64,000 bases of DNA from Caballeronia ptereochthonis (lineage in GTDB: Bacteria > Pseudomonadota > Gammaproteobacteria > Burkholderiales > Burkholderiaceae). Of this stretch, positions 1-9,591 are shown one piece after another (position 1 is the stretch's first letter; each line of letters begins with the position of its first letter). The DNA lies in assembly GCF_001545075.1 (NCBI RefSeq), contig NZ_FCOB02000029.1:33255-97254 (forward strand). Reading direction: 5' to 3'. The translations under genes were made by a program, and so were the position numbers. Below the pieces are notes generated by a model. That model made no database searches and was not told the origin of the DNA. It was given only the letters and a program-made list of their open reading frames with translations.

Positions 1-80
1 CGATCACGCGGAAATTCCACGTCGATAACGGCGCCGATGCACTGTACGATCTTGCCTTCTACCAAAGCAGTAGTACTCAT
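1..80 (-). CDS. atpD: ATP synthase F1 beta subunit, N-terminal fragment
   Basis: Only the first 26 or so codons are inside the window; the gene runs off the left edge. The translation from the ATG at 80 begins MSTTALVEGKIVQCIGAVID, the usual beta-subunit N-terminus of Burkholderia-group AtpD. A GGAAA ribosome-binding site lies just upstream. The beta subunit carries the catalytic nucleotide sites of the F1 head. It follows atpG by 38 bases as the last visible gene of the atp operon, which fits the standard order A-G-D. Confidence 0.93.
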   Translation of the reverse strand, partial: MSTTALVEGKIVQCIGAVIDVEFPRD

Positions 81-118
81 CGCATTTCCTTTAGATACTG
101 TGTTCTTTCACGCGGCCG

Positions 119-1003
119 TCAGACCGCTGCGGCGCCGCCGACGATTTCCGACAATTCCTTCGTAATCGCGGCCTGGCGGCTCTTGTTGTAGACGAGCTGC
201 AGTTCGTTGATCACGGTCTTCGCGTTGTCGGACGCGGCCTTCATCGCGACCATGCGCGCCGATTGCTCGGACGCCATGTTTTCCGCGACCGCCTGATAGA
301 CGAGCGCTTCGACGTAGCGTACGAGCAACTCGTCCACCACGGTTTGCGCGTCCGGCTCGTAGATGTAATCCCACGAGGTCTTCGGCGTTTCGCCGTCTTC
401 ATCCTTCGCGTGGAGATCATCCACCGACAACGGCAGCAACTGCTCGATCACCGCTTCCTGCTTCATCGTGTTGATGAAGCGCGTGTACGCCAGGTACACC
501 GCGTTGATCTTGCCTTCCGAATACAAGTCGAGCTGCACCTTGATCGCGCCGATCAGCTTTTCCAGATGCGGCGTATCGCCCAGTTGCGTGACTTGCGACA
601 CGACCTTGGCCTTCAGCCGGTTCAGGAAGCCGAGCCCCTTGCCGCCGATCGCCGACGCCTCGATGCTGACGCCGCTCTGATCGAGTTCCTTGATCTTGTT
701 CAGCGACGCACGCAGGATGTTCGTGTTCATGCCCCCGCACAAACCCTTGTCGGTCGTGACGAGGATCAGGCCGGCCGTCTTCGCGCCTTCGTTCTTCACC
801 ATGAACGGGTGGCGATACTCGGGGTTCGCGCGGCTCATGTGCGACGCGATTGCGCGGACCTTGTCGGCGTACGGGCGGGCGGAACGCATGCGCTCCTGGG
901 CGCGGCGCATCTTCGATGCGGCGACCATTTCCATCGCTTTCGTGATCTTGCGCGTGTTTTGCACGCTCTTGATCTTGCCGCGAATTTCCTTCATTCCAGC
1001 CAT
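119..1003 (-). CDS. atpG: ATP synthase F1 gamma subunit
   Basis: This 294-residue protein is the central rotor shaft of F1, coupling proton flow through Fo to catalysis in the alpha3beta3 head at the inner membrane. The N-terminus (MAGMKEIRGKIKSVQNTRKI) and the conserved C-terminal segment around NKSRQAAITKEL form the two halves of the antiparallel coiled coil. The middle keeps the TDKGLCGGMN motif near residue 85. Length matches the family (about 285-295). It lies between atpA and atpD in the operon with short gaps (74 and 38 bases). Confidence 0.97.
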   Translation of the reverse strand: MAGMKEIRGKIKSVQNTRKITKAMEMVAASKMRRAQERMRSARPYADKVRAIASHMSRANPEYRHPFMVKNEGAKTAGLILVTTDKGLCGGMNTNILRASLNKIKELDQSGVSIEASAIGGKGLGFLNRLKAKVVSQVTQLGDTPHLEKLIGAIKVQLDLYSEGKINAVYLAYTRFINTMKQEAVIEQLLPLSVDDLHAKDEDGETPKTSWDYIYEPDAQTVVDELLVRYVEALVYQAVAENMASEQSARMVAMKAASDNAKTVINELQLVYNKSRQAAITKELSEIVGGAAAV

Positions 1004-1077
1004 TGCTTACTCCTTGATCGAAGCCACGCGATGCCGCGTCTTTAAGACTGGCATCGCGCGTTGCCTCTTTATCCCGA

Positions 1078-2619
<1,542 letters not shown>

Positions 2620-2676
2620 TATTCGCTCCTGATAGTCAATTCTGTTGCGTGCCAGCTTTCAGACACGGTTGATCGC

Positions 2677-3219
2677 TTAAGCGGTCAGAGCCGTCTGCAT
2701 GCTGGCGAGGCGCGCGCGGACCGAGGTATCGAGCACTTCGTCGCCAACCGTCACGCGAACGCCGCCAATCAGCGACTGATCGACTGTGACGATGGGTTTC
2801 AGCTTACGCTGGAACTTGCGTTCGAGGCTTGCAACGAGGTCGTTCAACTGTTCGCCTTCGAGGGGGAACGCGCTCACGATATACGCGTCGGCCGCACCTT
2901 CACGGGCGTTCTTCAGCTCGTCGAACTGGACGGCGATTTCCGGCAGCAGCGACAGGCGATGATTCTCGACCAGCATGCCGACCAGGTTCTTCGCCTGAGC
3001 ATTATCCTGTGCGAGCGGCGACTTCACTGCGGCGAGCAGGAGATCGACGATTTGCTGACGGCTCACCTTCGGGCTCGAAGCGACCGATTCCACTTCGGGC
3101 AGACGCGCAACCTGTGCCAGCTCCTCGACGAAAGTGGACCAGCCCGCGAGATCGCCGGTTTCGGCCACGCGGAACAGCGCTTCTGCGTAAGGACGAGCGA
3201 TGGTTGCAAGTTCGGCCAT
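2677..3219 (-). CDS. atpH: ATP synthase F1 delta subunit
   Basis: This 180-residue protein joins the top of F1 to the peripheral stalk (b subunits). It begins MAELATIARPYAEALFRVAE, the typical delta N-terminal helix bundle, and ends with the conserved region IGGVRVTVGDEVLDTSVRAR. Length is as expected for proteobacterial delta. Only 2 bases separate its start from the end of atpF, so the two are probably translationally coupled. Confidence 0.96.
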   Translation of the reverse strand: MAELATIARPYAEALFRVAETGDLAGWSTFVEELAQVARLPEVESVASSPKVSRQQIVDLLLAAVKSPLAQDNAQAKNLVGMLVENHRLSLLPEIAVQFDELKNAREGAADAYIVSAFPLEGEQLNDLVASLERKFQRKLKPIVTVDQSLIGGVRVTVGDEVLDTSVRARLASMQTALTA

Positions 3220-3221
3220 GA

Positions 3222-3692
3222 TCAGAGCTCGGTTTTGAGTTGATTCAGCAGGTCGGCGTGAGCCTTCTGATCGACTTCGCGCTTCAGAATTTGCTCGGCG
3301 CCCTTGACGGCCAGCGCCGCGACTTCGGCGCGCAGCGTTTCGCGCGCCTTCACGATTTGCTGGTCGGCGTCAGCCTTGGCTTGCGCGACAATGCGCGCGG
3401 CTTCGGCCTGAGCATTGGCCTTGATTTCTTCTGCGACTGCGGCGGCGCGCTTTTCGGCATCGGCGATGCGTTGCTGGCCGTCGGTGCGCGCTTGCGCGAG
3501 TTCCTGGTCGACGCGCTTGTGCGCTGCTTCGAGTTCCGCTTTGCCCTTGTCGGCGGCGGCGAGGCCGTCGGCAATCTTCTTCGAGCGCTCGTCGAGGGCG
3601 TTGATCAACGGCGGCCACACGAACTTCATCGTGAACCACGCGAGGATCAGAAACACGACCATTTGCGCAAACAGGGTTGCGTTGAGATTCAC
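3222..3692 (-). CDS. atpF: ATP synthase Fo b subunit
   Basis: This 156-residue peripheral stalk subunit has one N-terminal membrane helix (about residues 5-27, hydrophobic stretch after MNLNATLFAQMVVF). A long charged alpha-helical region rich in Ala, Glu, Lys and Arg follows and forms the dimeric right-handed coiled coil. It is placed between the c-ring gene atpE and atpH, as usual. A 136-base gap separates it from atpE. Confidence 0.97.
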   Translation of the reverse strand: MNLNATLFAQMVVFLILAWFTMKFVWPPLINALDERSKKIADGLAAADKGKAELEAAHKRVDQELAQARTDGQQRIADAEKRAAAVAEEIKANAQAEAARIVAQAKADADQQIVKARETLRAEVAALAVKGAEQILKREVDQKAHADLLNQLKTEL

Positions 3693-3828
3693 GGTGTTTC
3701 CTTAAACGTTGCTAGATCGGAGGTGAAACGGTTAAAAGGCGCTCATCGGCTCATTTGCTCGATCAGCGCCTCACCCGTTCCGTCTTGCGTCTCGTCTCAA
3801 AAGATCAGACGCACACTTCCGAGGAACC

Positions 3829-4098
3829 TCAGCCTGCGAGCTTCGAGAGCAGCGGGTTCGCAAACGCAAACAGCATTGCCACACCAACGCCGATCAGGAA
3901 CGCCGCGTCGATCAGACCAGCCAGCAGGAACATCTTGGTCTGCAGCGGGTTCATCAGTTCCGGCTGGCGGGCGCACGCTTCAATGTACTTGCCGCCCATC
4001 AGACCGATACCGATACAGGCGCCGATTGCACCCAGGCCGATGATGATGCCGATACCGATGGCGGTCAGACCCTGGATGTTGGCGATGAAAGCTTGCAT
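3829..4098 (-). CDS. atpE: ATP synthase Fo c subunit (proteolipid)
   Basis: This 89-residue hairpin of two membrane helices is joined by a polar loop containing ARQPEL. The second helix holds the proton-carrying acidic residue in LAGLIDAAF. It forms the rotating c-ring. I chose the ATG at 4098 because GGAG lies five bases upstream; an in-frame GTG two codons earlier has no such site. The 136-base gap to atpF and 87-base gap to atpB are typical around the highly expressed c gene. Confidence 0.96.
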   Translation of the reverse strand: MQAFIANIQGLTAIGIGIIIGLGAIGACIGIGLMGGKYIEACARQPELMNPLQTKMFLLAGLIDAAFLIGVGVAMLFAFANPLLSKLAG

Positions 4099-4185
4099 GA
4101 TCACTCCTTTGATTAAAGACTTTGGAACTGGATTTATAAAAACGAAAACTTGAAACCTGAACGATTCCGGAACGACTGCAGCGCG

Positions 4186-5037
4186 TCAGTGTGCGTCATG
4201 CGCCTGGCCGATGTACACCAGCGTCAGCATCATGAAAATGAACGCTTGCAACAGCACGATCAGAATGTGGAAGATCGCCCAAACCGTGCCCGCGATCACA
4301 TGACCGATGAAGCCGAGCAACGAAGCGTCCGCACCGAACGTCCACATGCTGCCCAGAAGGGCGATCAGGAGGAACAGCAGTTCGCCGGCGTACATGTTGC
4401 CGAAAAGCCGCATGCCGAGCGAAACCGTCTTGGCGACGAACTCGATGATGTTCAGCGCGAGGTTCGGAATCCACAGGAGCGGATGCGCGCCGAACGGAGC
4501 GGACAGCAGCTCGTGCACGAAGCCGCCTGCGCCCTTGATCTTGAAGTTGTAGTAGATCATCAGCACGAACACGCCGAGCGCGATGCCGATGGTGCCGTTG
4601 AGGTCAGCCGTCGGAACGATGCGATGGTGGGGCAGCACGTGCTCGAGACCTAGCCAGCCGATGACGCGGCCGGGCAGATCCACGGGGATGAAGTCGAGCG
4701 AGTTCATCAGGGCGACCCAGACGAACACGGTCAGCGCGAGCGGAGCGATGAAGCGGCGGCTGCCGTGGATCATCGACTTCGACTGGTCTTCGACCATTTC
4801 GACCAGCATCTCGATTGCGCACTGGAAACGGCCGGGAACGCCGGACGTCGCCTTGCGGGCCGCGAGGCCGAGAATGATGATGGTCAAGAGACCGCACACG
4901 ATCGACCAGAACAACGTGTCGAGATTCCAGACGTGGATATCGAAGATCGACGTCTGCGCGTGCGTGGAAAGATTCTGCAAGTGGTGCGCAATGTACTCGG
5001 ACGGATCCAGAGCGTGCGTTCCTTCGCTAGCTGCCAT
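4186..5037 (-). CDS. atpB: ATP synthase Fo a subunit
   Basis: This 283-residue membrane subunit provides the proton half-channels against the c-ring. Conserved features are the helix containing SLGMRLFGNMYAGELL, with the essential Arg, and the C-terminal LVYIGQAHDAH. About five to six membrane helices are visible. The ATG at 5037 is preferred; the frame remains open upstream to a TTG at 5055. It lies upstream of atpE and downstream of atpI. Confidence 0.96.
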   Translation of the reverse strand: MAASEGTHALDPSEYIAHHLQNLSTHAQTSIFDIHVWNLDTLFWSIVCGLLTIIILGLAARKATSGVPGRFQCAIEMLVEMVEDQSKSMIHGSRRFIAPLALTVFVWVALMNSLDFIPVDLPGRVIGWLGLEHVLPHHRIVPTADLNGTIGIALGVFVLMIYYNFKIKGAGGFVHELLSAPFGAHPLLWIPNLALNIIEFVAKTVSLGMRLFGNMYAGELLFLLIALLGSMWTFGADASLLGFIGHVIAGTVWAIFHILIVLLQAFIFMMLTLVYIGQAHDAH

Positions 5038-5214
5038 ATCGTTAAAGCCACCCAAATTGTCAAAAATCTTTCGCCGCCTGCCGCTTCCGAGCCGTCGCTT
5101 CGCGTTACGTCTCCGGGGCGGAAGGCCCGAGCGCGGAACAGGGTCCGCACTTATTCATCTGTGATGCTACTTGCATCCGGTGCTGCCGGCACTTACCTGG
5201 GACGTCAAGAATCG

Positions 5215-5760
5215 TCACCGTAGCGCCATCGCTACCCAGTAAGTCTTCAAAGCGACGATGTACGTGACGAGCAGCGGCAGCCACAACGCGCTCTTGTACC
5301 AGTACGCCACCGCCACGAACATGGCGATCGTCGCTCCCATCTTGAGCGCCTCGCCGATCATCCAGCTCATGATCGTTTCCGCGCCGCTCTTCGCTTTCAG
5401 GCGCGCGGCGAACAACGCGCTCGGCACCCAGCAGATTGCTCCTCCCAGAAAGGCGGACAGCGCAGCATCACCCGGCGGCTTGTAGAACAGCCACCACAAC
5501 AGCGTCGCACCCAGGGACAAAACCATTTGCGCCGCCACGACTCTGTAGGGCGTGACACGCGATGGACGACTCACTTCGGGGCCAAACAGCTTCTCTGCCT
5601 GACTCCGGGTGAGCGGAACGATATTGTTATCTTGCGCCTCGGCATCCCACGACTCGCTCGACGAACTGCGCGGCTGATTTCCGGAGGCGTTCGCTTCGCC
5701 GGTTGCGTGAGCGTTCGGCGCTCGACTTTCCTCTCGCACCGTCTTCAAACCTTCAACCAA
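5215..5760 (-). CDS. atpI: ATP synthase assembly protein AtpI
   Basis: This small membrane protein of up to 181 residues is the first gene of the atp operon. The soluble N-terminus contains NNIVPLTRSQAEKLFG, and four membrane helices follow from about residue 75. The AtpI/UncI family assists c-ring assembly and Mg transport, a role known from other bacteria. The start is uncertain: the longest frame uses TTG at 5760, a GTG occurs at 5739, and neither has a convincing ribosome-binding site. It is followed by atpB after 177 bases. Confidence 0.85.
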   Translation of the reverse strand: MVEGLKTVREESRAPNAHATGEANASGNQPRSSSSESWDAEAQDNNIVPLTRSQAEKLFGPEVSRPSRVTPYRVVAAQMVLSLGATLLWWLFYKPPGDAALSAFLGGAICWVPSALFAARLKAKSGAETIMSWMIGEALKMGATIAMFVAVAYWYKSALWLPLLVTYIVALKTYWVAMALR

Positions 5761-5827
5761 AAGTCCGGGGAAATCACCTTGCGCTTTCGCTGCGCTTTCG
5801 AGGTGGCCTAGCTGATAAATCCGGGGG

Positions 5828-5856
5828 ATTGTAAGCGATTGTTGTCACGGATTCAA
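5828..5856 (-). promoter_or_regulatory. Predicted sigma-70-type promoter of the atp operon
   Basis: On the minus strand TTGAAT (5851-5856) and TACAAT (5828-5833) are separated by 17 bases, matching 4/6 and 5/6 of the consensus. Transcription would begin near 5820, about 60 bases before the longest atpI start. Predicted from sequence only. Confidence 0.5.
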
Positions 5857-5921
5857 TAGTTTAGGCGTGTCAAAAGCCAAGCAGACAGGCCTTAAAAAAC
5901 GGTCTCGAAAGCGAGATTTCT

Positions 5922-5935
5922 CTTGCAATTGCAAG
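5922..5935. promoter_or_regulatory. 14-bp perfect palindrome upstream of the atp promoter
   Basis: CTTGCAATTGCAAG lies between the end of the upstream permease gene and the predicted atp promoter, about 70 bases upstream of the -35. It could be an operator, or it could be chance. No regulator is implied by the sequence. Confidence 0.25.
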
Positions 5936-5971
5936 GAGATTTTCAGTCGATGCCGAAGCATCCGCTGAGCG

Positions 5972-7108
5972 TCAAATGAGCGCCCAACCGATGACCATTG
6001 CCACGATCCAGAATGGTATCGACACGATGTGAAACGGCATCCACATGCCCTTTTCACCCGACAGTCGAACGGCAATGAGATTGGCCAGTGAACCGATCGC
6101 CACTCCGAAGCCGCCCACGCTCACGCCAAAGGCAAGCGCGCGCCAGTCCTTGGAAAATTCCGCGAGAACGATGGCTGCGGGCACATTGCTGATCGCTTGC
6201 GAAAGCACGGCGCCTGCCGCATACGCGCGCACCGGCGTGCTTACGCCGAGATGGGCGATGGCTTCATGAATCGAAGGCAAAGCGGCGGCGCTGCGCAGCA
6301 CAATGAACATCAGCACGAAGATGAGCAGCAACAGCCAGTCGATCTTGAATACGACTTCGCGGCGCCACAGGAGGAAGCCGATGGCAAGCGCGGCGAGCGC
6401 CGGGCCGGCATGATGCGCATCGGCGAGCGTCACGAAGGCAGCGAACGCGAGCACGCCGACGCCGCACAGCACGCGATCGACACGATGCGCCTCGACATCG
6501 CCGGAGAGATCGAGCGGTTGAGCGCGGAACATCGCGAACGTCACCACCCCGAGCAAGACCATCAACGCGGCGCACAAAGGCAGCAGCGCCCACACAAACG
6601 TGGGAAACGCGACGCCGCTCGTCTGCCAGAGAAACAGGTTCTGCGGATTGCCGAGCGGCGTGAGGATCGATCCCGCATTGACCGCCAGTGCGATCACGAT
6701 GACGAGCCGCTTGATTGGCAGCGGCGCGAGCTTATGCAGCGACAATGCGAGCGGCACGACGGCAAAGAGCGCGACATCGTTGGTCAGCACCGTTGAAAGT
6801 CCGGCGGCGAGCGCGACGAGCAGCAGCGCCAGCGTGCGCTCGCCATGAACGTGGTGCACCAGCCGATGCGCCGCCCACATCAGGAATCCTGACAATTCGA
6901 TGGCTTTGGTCAGGATGAGAAGACCGGCGAGCGTAAGCACCGTCTGCCAGTCGACGAGACCGGGCAACGACATCCACGCGCGCGGATGCGCGATCTGAAG
7001 CACGACGAGCGCAAACACGAGAATCGCGAGAACCGGCTCCTTCGAGACGGTTCTCCAGATGCGTGTGAAGAAGTCGGGCCGTGTGCGCTTGGCATTGAAC
7101 TCGGACAA
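5972..7108 (-). CDS. Ion-transporter-superfamily permease (ArsB/NhaD/SLC13-like)
   Basis: This 378-residue integral membrane protein has about ten hydrophobic segments. It resembles the citrate/anion transporter (CitMHS, ArsB, SLC13) fold in the segments LSTVLTNDVALFAVVPLAL and SILTPLGNPQNLFLW. These two are typical of the inverted-repeat substrate-binding loops of that superfamily. Substrate cannot be told from sequence; arsenite, sodium and dicarboxylates are all possible. It begins only 12 bases after parB, so it is probably cotranscribed with rsmG-parA-parB. Its link to partitioning is likely only positional. Confidence 0.8.
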   Translation of the reverse strand: MSEFNAKRTRPDFFTRIWRTVSKEPVLAILVFALVVLQIAHPRAWMSLPGLVDWQTVLTLAGLLILTKAIELSGFLMWAAHRLVHHVHGERTLALLLVALAAGLSTVLTNDVALFAVVPLALSLHKLAPLPIKRLVIVIALAVNAGSILTPLGNPQNLFLWQTSGVAFPTFVWALLPLCAALMVLLGVVTFAMFRAQPLDLSGDVEAHRVDRVLCGVGVLAFAAFVTLADAHHAGPALAALAIGFLLWRREVVFKIDWLLLLIFVLMFIVLRSAAALPSIHEAIAHLGVSTPVRAYAAGAVLSQAISNVPAAIVLAEFSKDWRALAFGVSVGGFGVAIGSLANLIAVRLSGEKGMWMPFHIVSIPFWIVAMVIGWALI

Positions 7109-7120
7109 GATGCGCGCGAA

Positions 7121-8023
7121 TCAGGCAGCGGGAGCCGGCGTTTCGATGCTGCCGCGCAGCTTCGAAAGGATGCCCTCGAGCGAATCGAGATTGCCGAAGT
7201 CGATGGTGACCTTGCCGCGCCCTCTCCCACCGAGCTTGATCTTCACGTTGGCGGACAGCAGATCCGACAGCTCCTCTTCGAGACGACGCGTATCGCGACC
7301 GCCGTCGTTCGCGACGCGCGCCTTCGTCGCAGGCGCTTCCTTGGTCGTCGCGGCGACGAGCCGTTCGGTTTCACGCACCGACAGGCGACGGTTCACCACG
7401 TGATTGGCGAGCTGGATCTGGGTGGCCGCATCGACGGCGAGAAGCGCGCGTGCGTGACCCATGTCGAGATCGCCGGCGAGCAGCATCGTCTGCACGGGCG
7501 TGGCGAGGTTCAGAAGACGCAGAAGATTCGATACCGCACTACGCGAGCGCCCGACCGACTCGGCTGCCTGCTCGTGCGTGAAGCGGAATTCGTCGAGCAG
7601 CCGCTGGATGCCCTGCGCCTCTTCCAGCGGATTCAGATCCTCGCGCTGGATGTTTTCGATCAGCGCCATCGCTGCGGCGGCCTGATCTGGCACGTTTTTC
7701 ACCAGCACCGGCACTTCGTCGAGTCCGGCGAGGCGCGCAGCGCGGAAGCGTCGCTCGCCCGCGATGATCTCGTAACGGTCCTCACCCACCGAGCGCACGA
7801 GAATGGGCTGCATCAGGCCTTGCGCGCGGATGCTGGCAGCGAGCTCCTGGAGCGCGCCCTCGTCCATGCGTGTCCGCGGCTGATATTTGCCGGCCTGCAT
7901 CTTGTCGAGCGGCAGCACCGAGGGCGAGCCCTCGCCGCGCACGGCTTCCGTAATGTCGACGCTGCCGCCGAGCAATGCATCCAGGCCTCGGCCCAAACCC
8001 TTCTTTTTCATCACAGCGCTCAT
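7121..8023 (-). CDS. parB: Chromosome-partitioning protein ParB (CTP-dependent clamp, parS binding)
   Basis: This 300-residue ParB/Spo0J protein loads at parS and spreads along DNA, acting with ParA to segregate the origin region. It starts KKKGLGRGLDALLGG, the usual N-terminal ParA-stimulating segment. The CTP-binding GERRFRAARLAG motif follows at about residues 89-100, then the helix-turn-helix FTHEQAAESVGRSRSAVSNL. A GGAGG site lies eight bases before the ATG at 8023. It sits 45 bases downstream of parA, with two perfect parS sites 2.1 and 3.6 kb away. Confidence 0.97.
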   Translation of the reverse strand: MSAVMKKKGLGRGLDALLGGSVDITEAVRGEGSPSVLPLDKMQAGKYQPRTRMDEGALQELAASIRAQGLMQPILVRSVGEDRYEIIAGERRFRAARLAGLDEVPVLVKNVPDQAAAAMALIENIQREDLNPLEEAQGIQRLLDEFRFTHEQAAESVGRSRSAVSNLLRLLNLATPVQTMLLAGDLDMGHARALLAVDAATQIQLANHVVNRRLSVRETERLVAATTKEAPATKARVANDGGRDTRRLEEELSDLLSANVKIKLGGRGRGKVTIDFGNLDSLEGILSKLRGSIETPAPAA

Positions 8024-8068
8024 CTCGGTTCCTCCGTCGGCGTTCCCTGCCGCATCGAGTGGGTTTGA

Positions 8069-8848
8069 CTAGTTCAGGTCGAGCGCACGCACGCGCTCGA
8101 TCATTTCCGTGCCGAACTGGATATACGCCTGCGCCCCGCGCGACGACTTGTCGAACACGACGCCCGGCAGCCCGTAACTCGGCGCCTCGGCAAGACGCAC
8201 GTTACGCGGAATGACGACGTCAAACAGCTTGCTGCCGAAGTGTTCCTTCAGCTGGTCGGACACTTGTTGCTGCAGCGTGATCCGTGGATCGAACATCACG
8301 CGCAACAGGCCGATGACCTTCAGATCGCGATTCAGATTCGCGTGGACCTGCTTGATGGTGTTCACCAGATCCGACAGTCCCTCCAGCGCGAAGTATTCGC
8401 ACTGCATCGGGATCACGACGCCGTGCGCCGCACACAACGCATTGAGCGTCAGCAGCGAAAGCGCCGGCGGGCAATCGATCAGCACGAAGTCATAGTCATC
8501 GACTACCTCGGCAATCGCGCCACGAAGAATGCGCTCGCGATTCTCCATGTCCACGAGCTCGACTTCCGCGCCCGCGAGCTCGCGATTCGCCGGCAGCACG
8601 TCGTATCCGACGGTGGCCGGGCGCAAGCGTGCCTCGCGCAGCGTAACGCCATCGACGAGCACTTCGTAGACCGTGCTCTCGCACGCCGCCTTGTCGATGC
8701 CGCTGCCCATCGTGGCATTGCCCTGCGGATCCAGATCGATCAGCAGCACGCGCTGATCGAGCCCGGCAAGGCTCGCCGCGAGATTGACCGCTGTCGTGGT
8801 CTTTCCAACGCCGCCCTTCTGATTTGCGACGCAGAAGATTTTTGCCAT
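8069..8848 (-). CDS. parA: Chromosome-partitioning ATPase ParA
   Basis: This 259-residue deviant-Walker ATPase binds DNA non-specifically as an ATP dimer and moves ParB-parS complexes. The motif KGGVGKTT at residues 11-18 has the signature lysine of the ParA/Soj family. Walker A' (DYDFVLIDCPPALSLLT) and the Walker B-like LLIDLDPQGN are intact. It lacks the N-terminal helix-turn-helix of plasmid type Ia ParA, so it is the short chromosomal type. It lies between rsmG and parB on the minus strand. Confidence 0.97.
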   Translation of the reverse strand: MAKIFCVANQKGGVGKTTTAVNLAASLAGLDQRVLLIDLDPQGNATMGSGIDKAACESTVYEVLVDGVTLREARLRPATVGYDVLPANRELAGAEVELVDMENRERILRGAIAEVVDDYDFVLIDCPPALSLLTLNALCAAHGVVIPMQCEYFALEGLSDLVNTIKQVHANLNRDLKVIGLLRVMFDPRITLQQQVSDQLKEHFGSKLFDVVIPRNVRLAEAPSYGLPGVVFDKSSRGAQAYIQFGTEMIERVRALDLN

Positions 8849-8925
8849 CGTTTAGTGTCCTCGTTTTCTCGCTGTCAGAAGATCAGCGTGCCTGAAATGC
8901 CGGATCAAAACGGTGCGGCGGACCG

Positions 8926-9591
8926 TCATCCCGGTCCTACGGCGATCTCGACGAGATGCCGCTCCGCGTCGAGCCTGGGAACGCTCAGGCGCTCGATTCC
9001 GAGCACTGTGGCGCCTTTGGGCAATCGCGCGACTTCGGCATCGGGCCTTACGCCCTTCATCGCCAGAATCCGTCCATCAACGGCAAGCAGGTGACGCGCA
9101 AGTGTAACGAAATCGGAGAGCTCTGCGAATGCGCGCGACACGATTACGTCGAATTTTTCCGGCACTTCAATGCCCGGACGCAGACTTTCGACGCGGCCGG
9201 TCACGACCGACAGGTTGCTCAACCCCAATTGCACCTTTGCCTGTGACTGAAACGCGGTTTTTTTGTGAACGATGTCGTTCAGCGTGACCCGCAGTTCGGG
9301 CAGAGCGATCGCCAGCACGATGCCGGGCAGTCCGCCGCCGGAACCGACGTCGAGCGCCGTCGCCGGATTGCGCGCGGCCACCGCCGGAACGATGGCGAGT
9401 GAATCCAGAATGTGTTGAATCATCATCTGCTGCGGGTCGCGGATCGCCGTCAGGTTGTAGACGGCGTTCCATTTGCCGAGCAGCGCGACATAGTCGAGCA
9501 GTTTTTGCTTTTGCGAGGGCGACAGCGCAAGGCCGAGTTCGGCGACGCCCTGATCGAGCGTCGTCGCCAGGGATGAATTGCGCTCCGTCAT
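8926..9591 (-). CDS. rsmG: 16S rRNA (guanine527-N7)-methyltransferase RsmG
   Basis: This 221-residue SAM-dependent methyltransferase (formerly GidB) makes m7G527 of 16S rRNA; loss gives low-level streptomycin resistance in other bacteria. The SAM-binding motif DVGSGGGLPGIV lies near residue 77, and ITNL-type contacts appear as AVYNLTAIRDP. The start codon overlaps the mnmG stop by four bases (ATGA), so the pair is translationally coupled. parA follows after 77 bases. Confidence 0.96.
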   Translation of the reverse strand: MTERNSSLATTLDQGVAELGLALSPSQKQKLLDYVALLGKWNAVYNLTAIRDPQQMMIQHILDSLAIVPAVAARNPATALDVGSGGGLPGIVLAIALPELRVTLNDIVHKKTAFQSQAKVQLGLSNLSVVTGRVESLRPGIEVPEKFDVIVSRAFAELSDFVTLARHLLAVDGRILAMKGVRPDAEVARLPKGATVLGIERLSVPRLDAERHLVEIAVGPG

